In this document: one piece after another, positions 1 through 11,771 of the stretch
Numbering within the stretch: the first letter of the stretch is position 1
Layout: each line of letters opens with the position of its first letter
From: CAVOJV01 sp963696325
GTDB taxonomy: Bacteria > Pseudomonadota > Gammaproteobacteria > Competibacterales > Competibacteraceae
DNA: 64,000 nt
Assembly (NCBI GenBank): GCA_963696325.1
Contig: CAVOJV010000031.1
Span: forward strand, 62,001 to 126,000
Direction: 5' to 3'
Translations under genes and position numbers: made by a program
Notes under the pieces: model-generated
The model's database searches: none
The model's input: only the letters and a program-made list of their open reading frames with translations
What the model was told of the DNA's origin: nothing

Positions 1-615
1 GGCATCGCCATGGGTCTCTTCGAACAGTTTAGTGAGTTCTCGGGCTATCACGGCCTGGCGCTCTCCGCCAAAGACGATTGCCATATCGGCAAGCGTGGCT
101 TGGATGCGATGGCTGGATTCGAAAAACACCAGCGTGTGGCAATTCTGCCTAAGGGTTTCCAAACGTCCGCGGCGGGCAGCGGGCTTAGCTGGCAAGAACC
201 CCTCGAACAGGAAGCGGTCCGTGGGCAGGCCCGCCACTGACAGCGCTGCCAACAGGCTACTCGGACCTGGGATAGGTACGGCTTTCAAGCCCCGCTCTCG
301 CAAACCGCGCAGCAGTTGAAAGCCGGGATCGCTGATCAGGGGGGTGCCGGCATCGGACACCAAGGCGATGGAAACACCTGCCTGCAAATTTGCTAGCAGT
401 TGAGGGATGCGGGAATGTTCGTTATGGTCATGCAGGGAGATGAGAGGTTTGGAGATCCCAAAATGCTGTAGCAAGCGTTTGCTATGACGAGTATCCTCGG
501 CTGCGATCTGATCAACGCTACTCAACACCCGCAAGGCTCTGGCGCTTATGTCTTCCAGATTACCAATGGGTGTGGCGACGACATATAGAACACCCGACTC
601 AATTGACACACCCAT
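1..615 (-). CDS. rsmI: 16S rRNA 2'-O-ribose C1402 methyltransferase RsmI, C-terminus outside window
   Basis: RsmI methylates the ribose of C1402 in 16S rRNA using S-adenosylmethionine, in the cytoplasm. The reading frame is open from the ATG at 615 down to base 1, giving 205 codons of a roughly 280-residue family, so the C-terminus lies outside. Family motifs are plain: VVATPIGNLEDIS near residue 12, AEDTRHS near 40, and SDAGTPLISDPG near 85, all parts of the tetrapyrrole-methylase-type SAM fold. It is divergent from yraN across a 60-bp gap. In related genomes lpoA usually lies between rsmI and yraN; here it is missing. Identification is firm. Confidence 0.95.
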   Translation of the reverse strand, partial: MGVSIESGVLYVVATPIGNLEDISARALRVLSSVDQIAAEDTRHSKRLLQHFGISKPLISLHDHNEHSRIPQLLANLQAGVSIALVSDAGTPLISDPGFQLLRGLRERGLKAVPIPGPSSLLAALSVAGLPTDRFLFEGFLPAKPAARRGRLETLRQNCHTLVFFESSHRIQATLADMAIVFGGERQAVIARELTKLFEETHGDA

Positions 616-675
616 GACCCTCGACTGAAATAGTGGATGAAACCACGCGGAATTTGAACTTCAGACAGTGACAGC

Positions 676-1658
<983 letters not shown>

Positions 1659-1659
1659 A

Positions 1660-2316
1660 ATGCCCTATTTCATTAAAATTTGTTTGTTATGCGTAAGTTT
1701 AACTATTAGCCTCATTGGCTGCGCCGGTTTAGTCATCGGGGGGGCGGCCGGCGCGGCTAGCGTTGCTCATGACCGCCGCACTACAGGCACTATCGTGGAG
1801 GACCAATCCATTGAACTTAAGGTCTCTGATCAATTAAACAAAGACCCTACATTGGCCAAATCCCACATCGATGTTACCAGCTACAATAATGCCGTGTTGT
1901 TGAGCGGCCAGGTCGCCGCGCCGCAACAGCGGCAGCGGGCCGAGGACATTGCCCACGGGGTAGCGCAGGTAAAATATGTTCACAACGACTTAATCATCGC
2001 CCCGCCAAGCTCGATTCAGGAACTTAGCAACGATGCTTTAATCACGTCTACAGTGAAGGCTGCGCTGTTTCAGGTGGACATCCCGGGCTTCGATCCAAGC
2101 TGCGTCAAGGTAGTCACGGAGAGAGGGACTGTGTATCTATTCGGTCTACTGCGGCCCCAGGAAGCCGACGCCGTTGTCAGTAGGGTACGCACAGTCAATG
2201 GGGTGCAAAAAGTTGTAAAGCTGTTTGAGTATATCGAGCCGGCGCCAGCCCCTGCGGCTAAGGCTTCCGTTCCGAAGGCATCCCCTGTAAGCGAGGGAAC
2301 CTTCAACAGCAAATGA
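1660..2316 (+). CDS. dolP: Outer-membrane BON-domain lipoprotein DolP (YraP)
   Basis: A 218-residue lipoprotein with a signal peptide ending in a lipobox with Cys21 (SLIGCAG), followed by two BON domains at roughly residues 45-115 and 120-190. DolP supports outer-membrane integrity and BAM function at anionic phospholipid sites in E. coli. The ATG lies one base after the diaA stop, so the genes are translationally close. A low-complexity Pro/Ala/Lys tail follows the second BON domain. The gene is convergent with sspB, with only 21 bp between the stop codons. Confidence 0.9.
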   Translation: MPYFIKICLLCVSLTISLIGCAGLVIGGAAGAASVAHDRRTTGTIVEDQSIELKVSDQLNKDPTLAKSHIDVTSYNNAVLLSGQVAAPQQRQRAEDIAHGVAQVKYVHNDLIIAPPSSIQELSNDALITSTVKAALFQVDIPGFDPSCVKVVTERGTVYLFGLLRPQEADAVVSRVRTVNGVQKVVKLFEYIEPAPAPAAKASVPKASPVSEGTFNSK

Positions 2317-2337
2317 TGCCTATCGAATATCTTGGAC

Positions 2338-2712
2338 CTACTTGACGACCTTGAGTGTCGGTTTTTTATCTGGCTGTGGCGGAGGGGGTGGTTCGTTGCC
2401 CCCATGCCCCTCGCTGAAGACCATGCCCTGCCCATTTTCCCGTGCATAGATAGCCATGACGGCGAGCGCGGGAATACGAACCACGCGGGGTACCCCCCCG
2501 AAACGGGCGCTGAATTCGATCACCTCATTACCCAGCTTCAGACCATGCACCGCCGAGGGATTAATATTGATCACGATCCGTCCTTCGTGGACGTACTGCT
2601 GGGGAACCTCCACATCGGTCAGCTCAGCGTTAACCAGCAAATGGGCCGTCAACCCATTATCCGTGATCCACTCGTAAAGAGCACGAATCAGGTAAGGACG
2701 ATTGGATGTCAT
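2338..2712 (-). CDS. sspB: ClpXP protease specificity-enhancing factor SspB
   Basis: A 124-residue adaptor that tethers ssrA-tagged and other substrates to ClpXP in the cytoplasm. The N-terminal substrate-binding domain starts MTSNRPYLIRALYEWI and runs to about residue 95. It is followed by a Pro-rich linker with five consecutive prolines and a C-terminal tail, LKVVK, matching the XB motif that docks on the ClpX zinc-binding domain. It lies immediately downstream of sspA on the same strand, the usual sspA-sspB arrangement. Confidence 0.93.
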   Translation of the reverse strand: MTSNRPYLIRALYEWITDNGLTAHLLVNAELTDVEVPQQYVHEGRIVININPSAVHGLKLGNEVIEFSARFGGVPRVVRIPALAVMAIYARENGQGMVFSEGHGGNEPPPPPQPDKKPTLKVVK

Positions 2713-2773
2713 AATTTTGAACCGCTACCAAGACGCCCGCACGGCGCCACCGTTAGGAGACCAAGGGACGTTC

Positions 2774-3406
2774 CTAAGCGCGCATTCTTCTCTCTGCAGC
2801 GCTGAGACTCTGTCGAAACGAGGGCCGAGAAAACAGTCTTTCCCCATACTCAACCACTGTGCGGGCATGGGATGGCAGTTCAATGCCATAGTGCGGCAAG
2901 CGCCATAACAAAGGCCCAAGGCTGCAATCCATTAGAGAAAAATCCTTGCTGAGGAAAAACGGCTTGACCGCGAACACCGCTGCACTGGCGGTAAGACTAT
3001 TGCTTAGCGCGCTACGGACACATTCCCGCTCGTCATCCCGGCTCTCGACTTCATCTAACTGCTGCAACAAACGGTACCAGTCAGTTTCTATGCGGGACAA
3101 CCCCAGTCGGAAGCGTGCCCGGTTCACTGGATCGGCCGGCAGCAAGGGAGGATGAGGGAACCGCTCATCCAGGTACTCCATGATCACCCGGGAATCATAG
3201 AGCACCAGTTCGCGATCCACCAGGGTAGGTAAGGAATTATAAGGATTCAGATCCAGCAGGTCTTCTGGTGGGCTATCCAGATTCACATCGCAAATCGCAA
3301 CGCTCACTCCCTTTTCCGCCAACACGATACGAACCCGGTGGCTCTGCCAGCAGGATGGCGAGGAAAACAGGGTCATACTCGATTTTCGGTTAGCCGCATG
3401 CGCCAT
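2774..3406 (-). CDS. sspA: Stringent starvation protein A (GST-fold RNA polymerase-associated protein)
   Basis: A 210-residue protein of the SspA family, a GST-fold protein that binds RNA polymerase and alters transcription in stationary phase and under stress. The start at 3406 (MAHAANRKSSMTLFSS) matches the E. coli family start; a second Met at 3376 is less likely. The thioredoxin-like half holds VRIVLAEKGVS and IMEYLDERFPHPPL, and the helical half follows. The longer in-frame extension upstream would run into the petC 3' end and is not part of the protein. Cotranscription with sspB and the pet genes is likely. Confidence 0.92.
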   Translation of the reverse strand: MAHAANRKSSMTLFSSPSCWQSHRVRIVLAEKGVSVAICDVNLDSPPEDLLDLNPYNSLPTLVDRELVLYDSRVIMEYLDERFPHPPLLPADPVNRARFRLGLSRIETDWYRLLQQLDEVESRDDERECVRSALSNSLTASAAVFAVKPFFLSKDFSLMDCSLGPLLWRLPHYGIELPSHARTVVEYGERLFSRPSFRQSLSAAERRMRA

Positions 3407-3473
3407 GCACGACCTCCCGATAACCGCGCAAGGCAGACCACCAAGGGGAGCCATCGCTCCCCGTAGAGGCCCA

Positions 3474-4217
3474 TCAATGGACGTCCTTCCAATACTCTTT
3501 TTTGAGGGGATAGAACACCGCAAAGGCAACGACCAAGAACAACAGCACCCATATCCCAATGTGCTTCCGTTCCGACTGGATAGGCTCGGCTATGTAGGTA
3601 AGGAAGTTCACCAAATCACCCATCGCGTCATTGAATTCCCGAGGAGTCAGAGAACCCGGCTTCACCAGCTCAAAATCCTTGAGCACATGGACTTCATGAC
3701 CATCGGGACCCTTATGGGTCTCAAAAACCGGTTTCTGCAACCCCTGTAATTGCCATAACACATGGGGCATGCCTACGGACGGGAAGACGGCATTGTTAAC
3801 GCCCCAAGGGCGGCTTTCATCCACATAAAAGGTACGCAAATAAGTATAAATGTAATCCGCACCCCGGGAGCGAGTGATCACCGACAGGTCGGGAGGCGCG
3901 GCGCCGAACCATTTTTTAGCCTCGGCCTTGGGCATGGCATTCTTCATGGTGTCGCCCACTTTCGCGCCGGTGAAAACCAGATTCTCCCTGACCTGCTCAT
4001 CGGTGAGGCCAATATCGCGGGCCATGCGGTTATAGCGCTGATACTCCGCCGAGTGGCACCCCATGCAGTAATTAACGAACAGCTTGGCACCCCGCTGCAG
4101 GGATGCCTTGCTATCCAAATCGATGGGCGCCTTATCCAAGGGATAGCCTTCTCCACCGGTTGCAGAAGCGATAACCGGCAGCACTATACAAAAAATCATG
4201 CTGATCAGCGTTCTCAT
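3474..4217 (-). CDS. petC: Ubiquinol-cytochrome c reductase cytochrome c1 subunit
   Basis: Cytochrome c1 of the bc1 complex (complex III), which passes electrons from the Rieske protein to soluble cytochrome c. The 247-residue product has a signal peptide (MRTLISMIFCIVLPVIASA), the heme-binding CMGCH at residues 51-55, a candidate axial Met in GMPHVLWQ, and a C-terminal membrane anchor (IGIWVLLFLVVAFAVFYPL) ending in basic residues. Its start codon overlaps the petB stop in an ATGA arrangement. Length fits the short proteobacterial form. Confidence 0.95.
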   Translation of the reverse strand: MRTLISMIFCIVLPVIASATGGEGYPLDKAPIDLDSKASLQRGAKLFVNYCMGCHSAEYQRYNRMARDIGLTDEQVRENLVFTGAKVGDTMKNAMPKAEAKKWFGAAPPDLSVITRSRGADYIYTYLRTFYVDESRPWGVNNAVFPSVGMPHVLWQLQGLQKPVFETHKGPDGHEVHVLKDFELVKPGSLTPREFNDAMGDLVNFLTYIAEPIQSERKHIGIWVLLFLVVAFAVFYPLKKEYWKDVH

Positions 4218-5527
4218 TTGGCTGTCATCCTCGCCTTGTCAACCTCACCGAATGGCACGGCGCTCTTTGCTTCGCCGGCGTTATCAACCGTCACTGTCGT
4301 GAAAACCACTCTATCCGGAACAGGCTTGGTCTTCTCACCTCTGGTATAGAACGGCATGGCCAGGAAAAAGCCAAAATAGACAACCGAGAAAATTTGCGCA
4401 ACCGTAGTGCGCCCCGTGCTTGGCGGCAAAGCGCCCAGGTAACCTAGCACCAGGAAAGAGATGGCGAATAAAGTCAGTGCCACTTTCCAAGTAATACTGC
4501 GATAGCGGATTGACTTGACCGGGCAACGATCCAGCCAGGGCAGCAGAAACAGCACAGCGATAGAGCCGCCCATGGCTATCACGCCCAGTAGCTTGTCCGG
4601 GACCGCACGCAGAATGGCGTAGTACGGCGTGAAGTACCAGACCGGTGCAATATGAATCGGCGTCTTCATCGGATCGGCCGGCTCGAAGTTGGGGTGTTCG
4701 AGGAAGTAACCGCCCATCTCTGGCATGAAGAACACCACGATAGAGAAGAAGAACAGGAAAATGATAATCCCCACCAGGTCCTTCACTGTGTAGTAGGGAT
4801 GGAAGGGTATGCCATCAATGGGCTGACCCTTCTCGTTCATATACTTCTTGATCTCGACCCCCTCAGGGTTATTGGATCCCACATGATGCAGGGCGATGAT
4901 ATGAGCTACTACCAGTCCCAGGAGGGCTATGGGCACGGCGACGACGTGCAGGGCGAAAAAGCGGTTAAGAGTGGCGTCGGATACCACGTAATCGCCGCGA
5001 ATCCATAAGGTCAGATCTTCACCAATGCCAGGAATAGCGCCAAACAGAGAGATGATGACCTGGGCACCCCAATAGGACATCTGCCCCCAAGGCAACAGGT
5101 ACCCGAAGAAGGACTCCGCCATCAGGCACAGGAAAATCAGCATGCCAATGAGCCAGACCAGTTCACGGGGTTTCTTGTAGGAGCCGTACAGCAACCCACG
5201 GAACATGTGCAGATACACAACGATGAAAAAGGCCGAGGCACCCGTCGAATGCATGTAGCGGATCAGCCAGCCCCAGTTCACATCGCGCATGATGTATTCA
5301 ACCGACGCGAATGCCTCGATGGCCGAGGGCTTGTAGTTCATGGTCAGCCAGATGCCGGTGAGGAGTTGGTTGACCAGGACTACTAACGCGAGGACGCCGA
5401 AGATATAAAAGAAGTTGAAATTTGGCGGAGCGAAGTATTCGCCCAAATGCTCGCGCCATAGCTGAGTGAGCGGGAAGCGCTCGTCAATCCAGCCGCGCAG
5501 GCCGGTTGTACCTTGCGTGTTTGCCAT
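4214..5527 (-). CDS. petB: Cytochrome b subunit of bc1 complex
   Basis: A 437-residue polytopic cytochrome b that carries the two b hemes and both quinone sites. Visible landmarks are the paired-histidine helices (RYMHSTGASAFF, and the second set around ALHVVAVPIALLGLVVAHIIALHHVG), the Qo-region GQMSYWGAQV, and the PEWY-like motif, which here reads PVWYFTPYYAILRA. Pro-Val replaces Pro-Glu at the Qo site, as occurs in some proteobacterial homologues. A charged C-terminal tail extends past the last helix. It sits between petA and petC with one- and four-base overlaps. Confidence 0.95.
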   Translation of the reverse strand: MANTQGTTGLRGWIDERFPLTQLWREHLGEYFAPPNFNFFYIFGVLALVVLVNQLLTGIWLTMNYKPSAIEAFASVEYIMRDVNWGWLIRYMHSTGASAFFIVVYLHMFRGLLYGSYKKPRELVWLIGMLIFLCLMAESFFGYLLPWGQMSYWGAQVIISLFGAIPGIGEDLTLWIRGDYVVSDATLNRFFALHVVAVPIALLGLVVAHIIALHHVGSNNPEGVEIKKYMNEKGQPIDGIPFHPYYTVKDLVGIIIFLFFFSIVVFFMPEMGGYFLEHPNFEPADPMKTPIHIAPVWYFTPYYAILRAVPDKLLGVIAMGGSIAVLFLLPWLDRCPVKSIRYRSITWKVALTLFAISFLVLGYLGALPPSTGRTTVAQIFSVVYFGFFLAMPFYTRGEKTKPVPDRVVFTTVTVDNAGEAKSAVPFGEVDKARMTAK

Positions 5528-6132
5528 TATGTAGCCTCCGAGTCAACACCAACGAGAACGCGCGTATCACCGAGGAATTTGTAGGGGGGCACCACCAGAT
5601 TTGCGGGCGCTGGAACACCTTTGAAAACCCGCCCTGCCAGATCAAAACGAGAGCCGTGACACGGGCAAAAGAAACCTCCCTTCCAATCCGGCCCCAGATC
5701 GGCTGGCGCCCGATCGGGTCGAAAAGCGGGAGAACAGCCCAGATGAGTACAGATGCCGACCATTACCAAAAGTTCCGGCTTGATGGCGCGGTTTATATTC
5801 CTGGCGTAGGCTGGCTGCTGGCTTTCCACGTCCGACTGGGGATCGCGTAACTGGCCGTTAAGGGCGGGCAAATCAGCCAGCATCTGCTGAGTGCGACGCA
5901 CCAGCCACACTGGCTTGCCGCGCCATTCCACGGTCAACAAGGCGCCTGTCTCCAATTTGCTGATATCGACTTCCACCGGCGCACCGGCAGCCTGGGCACG
6001 TTCGCTCGGGGACCAGGATTTAATAAAGGGAGTAAGCACGAACGCTATGCCCACAGCGCCGACCACAGTAGCCGTCGTAGTCAGAAAGCGGCGTTTGCGG
6101 AGATCTACGCCATCTACCGTACTCATAAGCAC
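5527..6132 (-). CDS. petA: Rieske iron-sulfur protein of bc1 complex
   Basis: A 201-residue Rieske [2Fe-2S] subunit that takes one electron from ubiquinol and passes it to cytochrome c1. An N-terminal twin-arginine-like stretch (RKRRFL) and membrane anchor (VVGAVGIAFVLTPFI) precede the Rieske domain. The cluster ligands are in CTHLGCSP and CPCHGS near the C-terminus. The stop overlaps the petB ATG by one base. It is the first gene of petABC; the 222-bp region upstream should hold the promoter. Confidence 0.95.
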   Translation of the reverse strand: MLMSTVDGVDLRKRRFLTTTATVVGAVGIAFVLTPFIKSWSPSERAQAAGAPVEVDISKLETGALLTVEWRGKPVWLVRRTQQMLADLPALNGQLRDPQSDVESQQPAYARNINRAIKPELLVMVGICTHLGCSPAFRPDRAPADLGPDWKGGFFCPCHGSRFDLAGRVFKGVPAPANLVVPPYKFLGDTRVLVGVDSEAT

Positions 6133-6354
6133 TCTCCTAAAAGGATAACATTCAAATGTGTAAATTAGCTTTTAACAGAAACAAGGTGGGCGGCGGCGCC
6201 TAACATCGCCAGCTTCACAAAATAGAAAATAGTCGTATAGAGCCGCCCCCAGGTCAAGTGAAATTCCCCTGTTGCTTGTGTGTTAGTTGGGATCTGCGAT
6301 CCCAGTGGTCTTCCAGGCAGGTTGCGGTAATGTTCATCCTGGGTCCGGATAACA
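6133..6354. other. Intergenic region upstream of petABC
   Basis: A 222-bp stretch with no credible gene, between the Rieske gene start and the 3' end of the cytochrome lipoprotein gene. It should contain the petABC promoter on the minus strand and the end of the upstream transcript. I could not pick a convincing -35/-10 pair. In Pseudomonas rplM-rpsI occupy the position upstream of petA; they are absent here. Confidence 0.5.
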
Positions 6355-6738
6355 TCAATTGTTCTTAGCGCCTTGATCTACCCATGCTTTTAAAATCTTG
6401 ATACTCGCCTCGGAAAGCGGTTCACCTCCATGCGGCATACTGATAGATTTGTCCACGCGCCCCTCGACCACCTGATTAAATACACTGCTCAAACTACTTC
6501 CTGGTACTACCACAGGACCATAGCTGGTTCCTTTCATCAAGGCTTCATACGTATCCATGCGCAGACCGGCTTGAGTATCGCCTTTACCACCCGCGGCATG
6601 GCAGCTAAGGCAGTTCGCTTTAACGATTGGCGCTACCTCTTTTTTAAAGCTGACCTGATGCTCGCCGCTGCAACCGACCAAGACGAGACTTGCCAAGGGC
6701 AAGGCAAATAACAAACCTTTTAACGGAAACATAGACAC
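6355..6738 (-). CDS. Periplasmic c-type cytochrome lipoprotein (planctomycete-type cytochrome c domain)
   Basis: A 127-residue protein with a lipoprotein signal peptide (lipobox LVGC, Cys23) and one heme c motif, CLSCH, at residues 43-47. The organisation VAPIVKANCLSCHA and the later SMPHGGEPLSEASIKILKAWVDQGA resemble the single-heme domain often called PSCyt1. The Met in SMPHGG is a plausible distal heme ligand. It is probably a membrane-tethered electron carrier in the periplasm. Its place next to the bc1 genes hints at a link to complex III, but that is inference. No specific enzyme partner is visible. Confidence 0.75.
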   Translation of the reverse strand: MSMFPLKGLLFALPLASLVLVGCSGEHQVSFKKEVAPIVKANCLSCHAAGGKGDTQAGLRMDTYEALMKGTSYGPVVVPGSSLSSVFNQVVEGRVDKSISMPHGGEPLSEASIKILKAWVDQGAKNN

Positions 6739-6812
6739 CTCCCAACTGAATGGTCAATCGACCCATTGCCACACGACCACAGGGGCGCTGGCAACAATTA
6801 TTATTTCGATAA

Positions 6813-7905
6813 TTATAAAGCAGCGGCCAGAGCAGCGAGAAAAGTCCGGTTTTCCTCTGACGTGCCTAATGTCACCCGCAGACAGTCCCGTAACAAGCCG
6901 CCGGCGCCGCTCACGTTCTTGATAAGAATACCCGCCTCGCGCAAGGCTGCGAACAGCCGCTCCGCCGCGCCCGCTGGGGTACGGAACAGGATAAAGTTGG
7001 CCTCGCTGGGAAACGGGGTGATGCCTGGCAAAGCCTGCAAGGCCCGCAACAAGGCGTCCCGCTCCGCCCGGATGCGGCGGGCTTGCTCGTCCAACAGCGC
7101 TCGCTGGCACAGCGCGAACTCGGCGCTGACCTGGGTTAGCACATTGATATTGTAGGGCAGCCGCAGCTTTTCGAATTCATCCAGCCAGCGCGGGGAACCC
7201 GTCAACAAGCCTAAGCGCAAGCCCGCCAGTCCCATTTTGGACAGCGTGCGCATGATCAGCAAATTGCCGTAGTCAGGCAGACTTGCGAGGAAGCTGTGGT
7301 CGGCGAAACTAAAATAAGCCTCATCCACCACCACCAACCCCGGTGCGGCGGCGATAAGCTGCCGGACTTCCCCCTCGGCAAAGCGATTACCGGTGGGATT
7401 GTTAGGGTAAGCGATGAACACTACCGCCGGTCGGTAGTGTCCCATGGCCTGCAGCATGGCGGCCAGATCCAGGCTGAAATCGACCTCCCGCAGCGGCACT
7501 CCGACAAATTCCATGCCGACGAAGCTGGCTATCATCCGATACATGACGAAGCTCGGCTCAGGCGCCAGCACCACCCGCCCAGGCGCCGCCAGAGCCAGGA
7601 TGACCAATTGGATCAGTTCATCGGAACCATTGCCCAGGATCAAACCGGCCGAGGCGGGAATGGCCATGAATTCGCGCAAGCACTCCTTGAGACTGGTCGC
7701 GTCGGGGATTCGGATAGCGGTTGAGCGGCACCTCCCGTAGCGTTTCCAACCAGGCCGCCTTCAGTTCCTCTGGCCAACCATAGGGGTTTTCCATGGCGTC
7801 CAGCTTAATCAAGCCCCTGGCATCAGGGACATGGTAGGCGGCAAGCGCTCGGATCGCGGGGCGTATCAGATTTTCCGGCGTCACGGCAGGCATACCGAAA
7901 GTCAA
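6813..7905 (-). pseudogene. hisC: Histidinol-phosphate aminotransferase HisC, interrupted by one frameshift
   Basis: A PLP-dependent aminotransferase of histidine synthesis. The N-terminal part (start 7905, [16 protein letters not shown] to LNRYPNP) and the remainder (LREFMAIPASAGLILGNGSDELI onward) lie in different frames. Deleting one base from the four-G run at 7704-7707 restores a continuous protein of about 363 residues through PDATSLKECLREF. The PLP lysine motif TLSKMGLAGLRLG and the NPNNPTGN motif are intact. Everything except the single base looks functional, so a sequencing error is more likely than gene death. hisD lies immediately upstream with a 4-bp overlap. Confidence 0.88.
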
Positions 7906-9206
7906 CCCGTGGTTAGCCGCAATTCGGCGGAACGGGCATGCGCGGTCAGCCCTTCCCCGCGGGCCAACACGGCGGCAATGCGGCCCAGGGCGGCGGCGCC
8001 TGCTGCCGAACAGTTAATGAGGCTGGAGCGTTTCTGAAAATCGTATACTCCCAACGGCGAGGAAAACCGTGCCGTGCGCGAGGTAGGCAACACGTGATTG
8101 GGACCAGCGCAGTAATCACCCAAGGCCTCGGCCGTATACCGGCCCATGAAGATCGCGCCGGCATGCCGGATCAAGGGCAGCAGGGCCCGGGGCTCGGCCA
8201 CCGACAGTTCCAGATGCTCAGGGGCGATGAAGTTGGCTACGTGGCAGGCTTCCTGGAGATCCCGCACCAGTATGAAGGCGGCGCGGCAGCGCAGCGACGA
8301 TTCGATGATGGCGCGCCGCTCCATCCCTGGCAGCAGCTTTTCGACACTGGCCTGGACTTGCTCCATAAACCCGTTATTCGGGGTCACCAGAATGGGCTGG
8401 GCGTCTTCGTCGTGCTCGGCCTGGGAAAACAGATCCATGGCGATCCAGTCCGGATTGGTTTGGCCGTCGCAGACTACCAGTATTTCCGAGGGACCGGCGA
8501 TCATATCGATGCCCACAGCGCCGAATACCAGCCGCTTGGCGGTGGCCACGTAGATATTGCCGGGGCCGACGATCTTATCCACCCGCGGCACTGTCTCGGT
8601 ACCATAGGCCAACGCAGCCACCGCCTGGGCGCCACCGATAGTGAACACCCGGTCCACACCGGCCACGGCAGCGGCAGCCAGCACCAGTTCATTGACAGCG
8701 CCACCCGGGGTCGGCACCACCATCACCAACATCCCCACTCCCGCCACCTTGGCGGGTATGGCGTTCATCAGTACCGACGAAGGATAAGCCGCCTTGCCGC
8801 CGGGCACATAAAGCCCCACGCTGTCCAACGGTGTGACCTGCTGACCCAGCACGGTGCCGTCAGCTTCGGTGGTGCTCCAGGAAACCAGTTTCTGCTGCTC
8901 TGCGTAAGCGCGCACCCTGGAGGCGGCCGCCGCCAGGGCAGCACGTTGCTCAGTCGGAATATCTGCGAGGGCGTGTTGCAAGCGTGGGACAGGAATTTCC
9001 AGTTCGGCTACCGTATGGCTCTCGACGCGATCGAAACGGCGAGTGTACTCCAGCAGGGCAGCGTCACCGCGGCCGCGCACCTGAACGATAATATCCCGCA
9101 CCTTGTCGACAACCGTAGTTCCGGAGACACCATCCCAGGTCGTCAGCGCCTCCAGGCGGGTCCAAAAATCGGCCTCATTGGTGCTGAGGCGTTTTATATC
9201 CAGCAT
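7902..9206 (-). CDS. hisD: Histidinol dehydrogenase
   Basis: A 434-residue zinc enzyme that oxidises L-histidinol to L-histidine in two NAD-dependent steps. The ATG at 9206 ([15 protein letters not shown]) fits the family; an upstream in-frame ATG at 9245 would add 13 poorly matching residues. Landmarks are [17 protein letters not shown], the [16 protein letters not shown] signature region, [11 protein letters not shown] and the catalytic SQAEHDE. Part of murA-hisG-hisD-hisC. Confidence 0.96.
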   Translation of the reverse strand: MLDIKRLSTNEADFWTRLEALTTWDGVSGTTVVDKVRDIIVQVRGRGDAALLEYTRRFDRVESHTVAELEIPVPRLQHALADIPTEQRAALAAAASRVRAYAEQQKLVSWSTTEADGTVLGQQVTPLDSVGLYVPGGKAAYPSSVLMNAIPAKVAGVGMLVMVVPTPGGAVNELVLAAAAVAGVDRVFTIGGAQAVAALAYGTETVPRVDKIVGPGNIYVATAKRLVFGAVGIDMIAGPSEILVVCDGQTNPDWIAMDLFSQAEHDEDAQPILVTPNNGFMEQVQASVEKLLPGMERRAIIESSLRCRAAFILVRDLQEACHVANFIAPEHLELSVAEPRALLPLIRHAGAIFMGRYTAEALGDYCAGPNHVLPTSRTARFSSPLGVYDFQKRSSLINCSAAGAAALGRIAAVLARGEGLTAHARSAELRLTTG

Positions 9207-9245
9207 AATCGAATTCTCGTCGCAACTCGGTTGGTGAAAAATCAT

Positions 9246-9875
9246 TCAGGCAACGGCGGCAGCCAGACAGTCGATCAGCGCCTTGACGCGCTCGTGCTTC
9301 ATCTTCATCGCGGCCTTGTTAACGATCAGGCGCGAACTGATGTCGGCGATATGTTCCAAAGGCTCTAAACCATTAGCCCTTAGGGTATTGCCGGTGTCCA
9401 CCAAATCTACAATGCGATCCGCCAGACCTACTAAAGGCGCCAACTCCATGGAACCATAGAGCTTGATAAGCTCCACTTGGCGGCCCTGCGCAGCGAAGAA
9501 TCGGCGGGTGGTATTGACGTACTTGGTGGCGATGCGCAAACGGCCCGCCCGGGGCTGGACAACAGCGCGTCCGGCAACCATCAATCCGCAGCGGGCAATC
9601 TTCAAGTCCAAAGGCTCATAAAGCCCTTCCCCGCCGTGCTCCATGAGCACATCCTTGCCCGCCACACCCAGATCCGCTGCCCCATACTGCACATAGGTCG
9701 GCACGTCGGTGGCGCGCAATATGACCAGCTTCACCTCAGGACGGTTGGTATCCAGAACCAGTTTGCGGCTGCTCTCCGGATCCTCGGCGGGGACCAAGCC
9801 AGCCACCGCCAGCAAGGGCAGCGCCTCTTTGAAGATGCGACCCCTGCTTAGCGCGATGGTCAGTACCGGCTGCAT
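9246..9875 (-). CDS. hisG: ATP phosphoribosyltransferase catalytic subunit, short form
   Basis: First enzyme of histidine synthesis, joining ATP and PRPP. At 209 residues it is the short HisG_S form, lacking the C-terminal regulatory domain. Conserved pieces include [18 protein letters not shown] at the start, [14 protein letters not shown], and [13 protein letters not shown] for phosphoribosyl binding. Short HisG normally needs HisZ for allosteric control; no hisZ is in this window, so it is expected elsewhere. It sits between murA (25-bp gap) and hisD. Confidence 0.95.
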   Translation of the reverse strand: MQPVLTIALSRGRIFKEALPLLAVAGLVPAEDPESSRKLVLDTNRPEVKLVILRATDVPTYVQYGAADLGVAGKDVLMEHGGEGLYEPLDLKIARCGLMVAGRAVVQPRAGRLRIATKYVNTTRRFFAAQGRQVELIKLYGSMELAPLVGLADRIVDLVDTGNTLRANGLEPLEHIADISSRLIVNKAAMKMKHERVKALIDCLAAAVA

Positions 9876-9899
9876 GAATCCTCGTTTCTGTCGACTGCC

Positions 9900-11394
<1,495 letters not shown>

Positions 11395-11474
11395 CGCAAA
11401 AACCTACATTCAGTGTTAGTAATATCAAACTATACGAAAAAAAATCACTTGAGGTGCGAGTGCATGCCATTGCC

Positions 11475-11771
11475 TCAAGCCAAAGGCAGCAAGTCCTCCA
11501 AGTCGGCGACACGAATGATAGCCAGCATTTGCGCCGGAACATTGACGAAGCGCAGATCCTGGCCACGCGCCCTGGCTTCACGCAGCCATTCCACCAACAG
11601 GGCGACGCCAGCACTGTCAGCACGACTCACTCCACCCAGATCGATGCGCAAGGGCGGTTGTTCCCGGAACCGCTCCTCAGTTTCCCGCCATAAGGCTTCC
11701 ACAGCACCGAAATCCAATTCACCCCGTACTGCAAACGCGCCCGCACCACACGCCTCAAGCTGGGCCGCCAT
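11475..11771 (-). CDS. mlaB: STAS-domain protein MlaB of the Mla phospholipid transporter
   Basis: A 98-residue cytoplasmic STAS protein that binds the MlaF ATPase and supports MlaFEDB assembly and activity. The STAS core is visible as LRIDLGGVSRADSAGVALLVEWL, where the conserved Ser/Thr position is retained (DSAG). It overlaps the mlaC stop by one base. Order mlaF-E-D-C-B-ibaG-murA is typical of Gammaproteobacteria. Confidence 0.88.
   Translation of the reverse strand: MAAQLEACGAGAFAVRGELDFGAVEALWRETEERFREQPPLRIDLGGVSRADSAGVALLVEWLREARARGQDLRFVNVPAQMLAIIRVADLEDLLPLA

Noticed and set aside
7938..9368. Very long open frame opposite hisD (476 codons) and similar long antisense frames elsewhere
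   Set aside because: They mirror the codon pattern of the GC-rich real genes on the other strand, have no recognisable domain, and lack ribosome binding sites.
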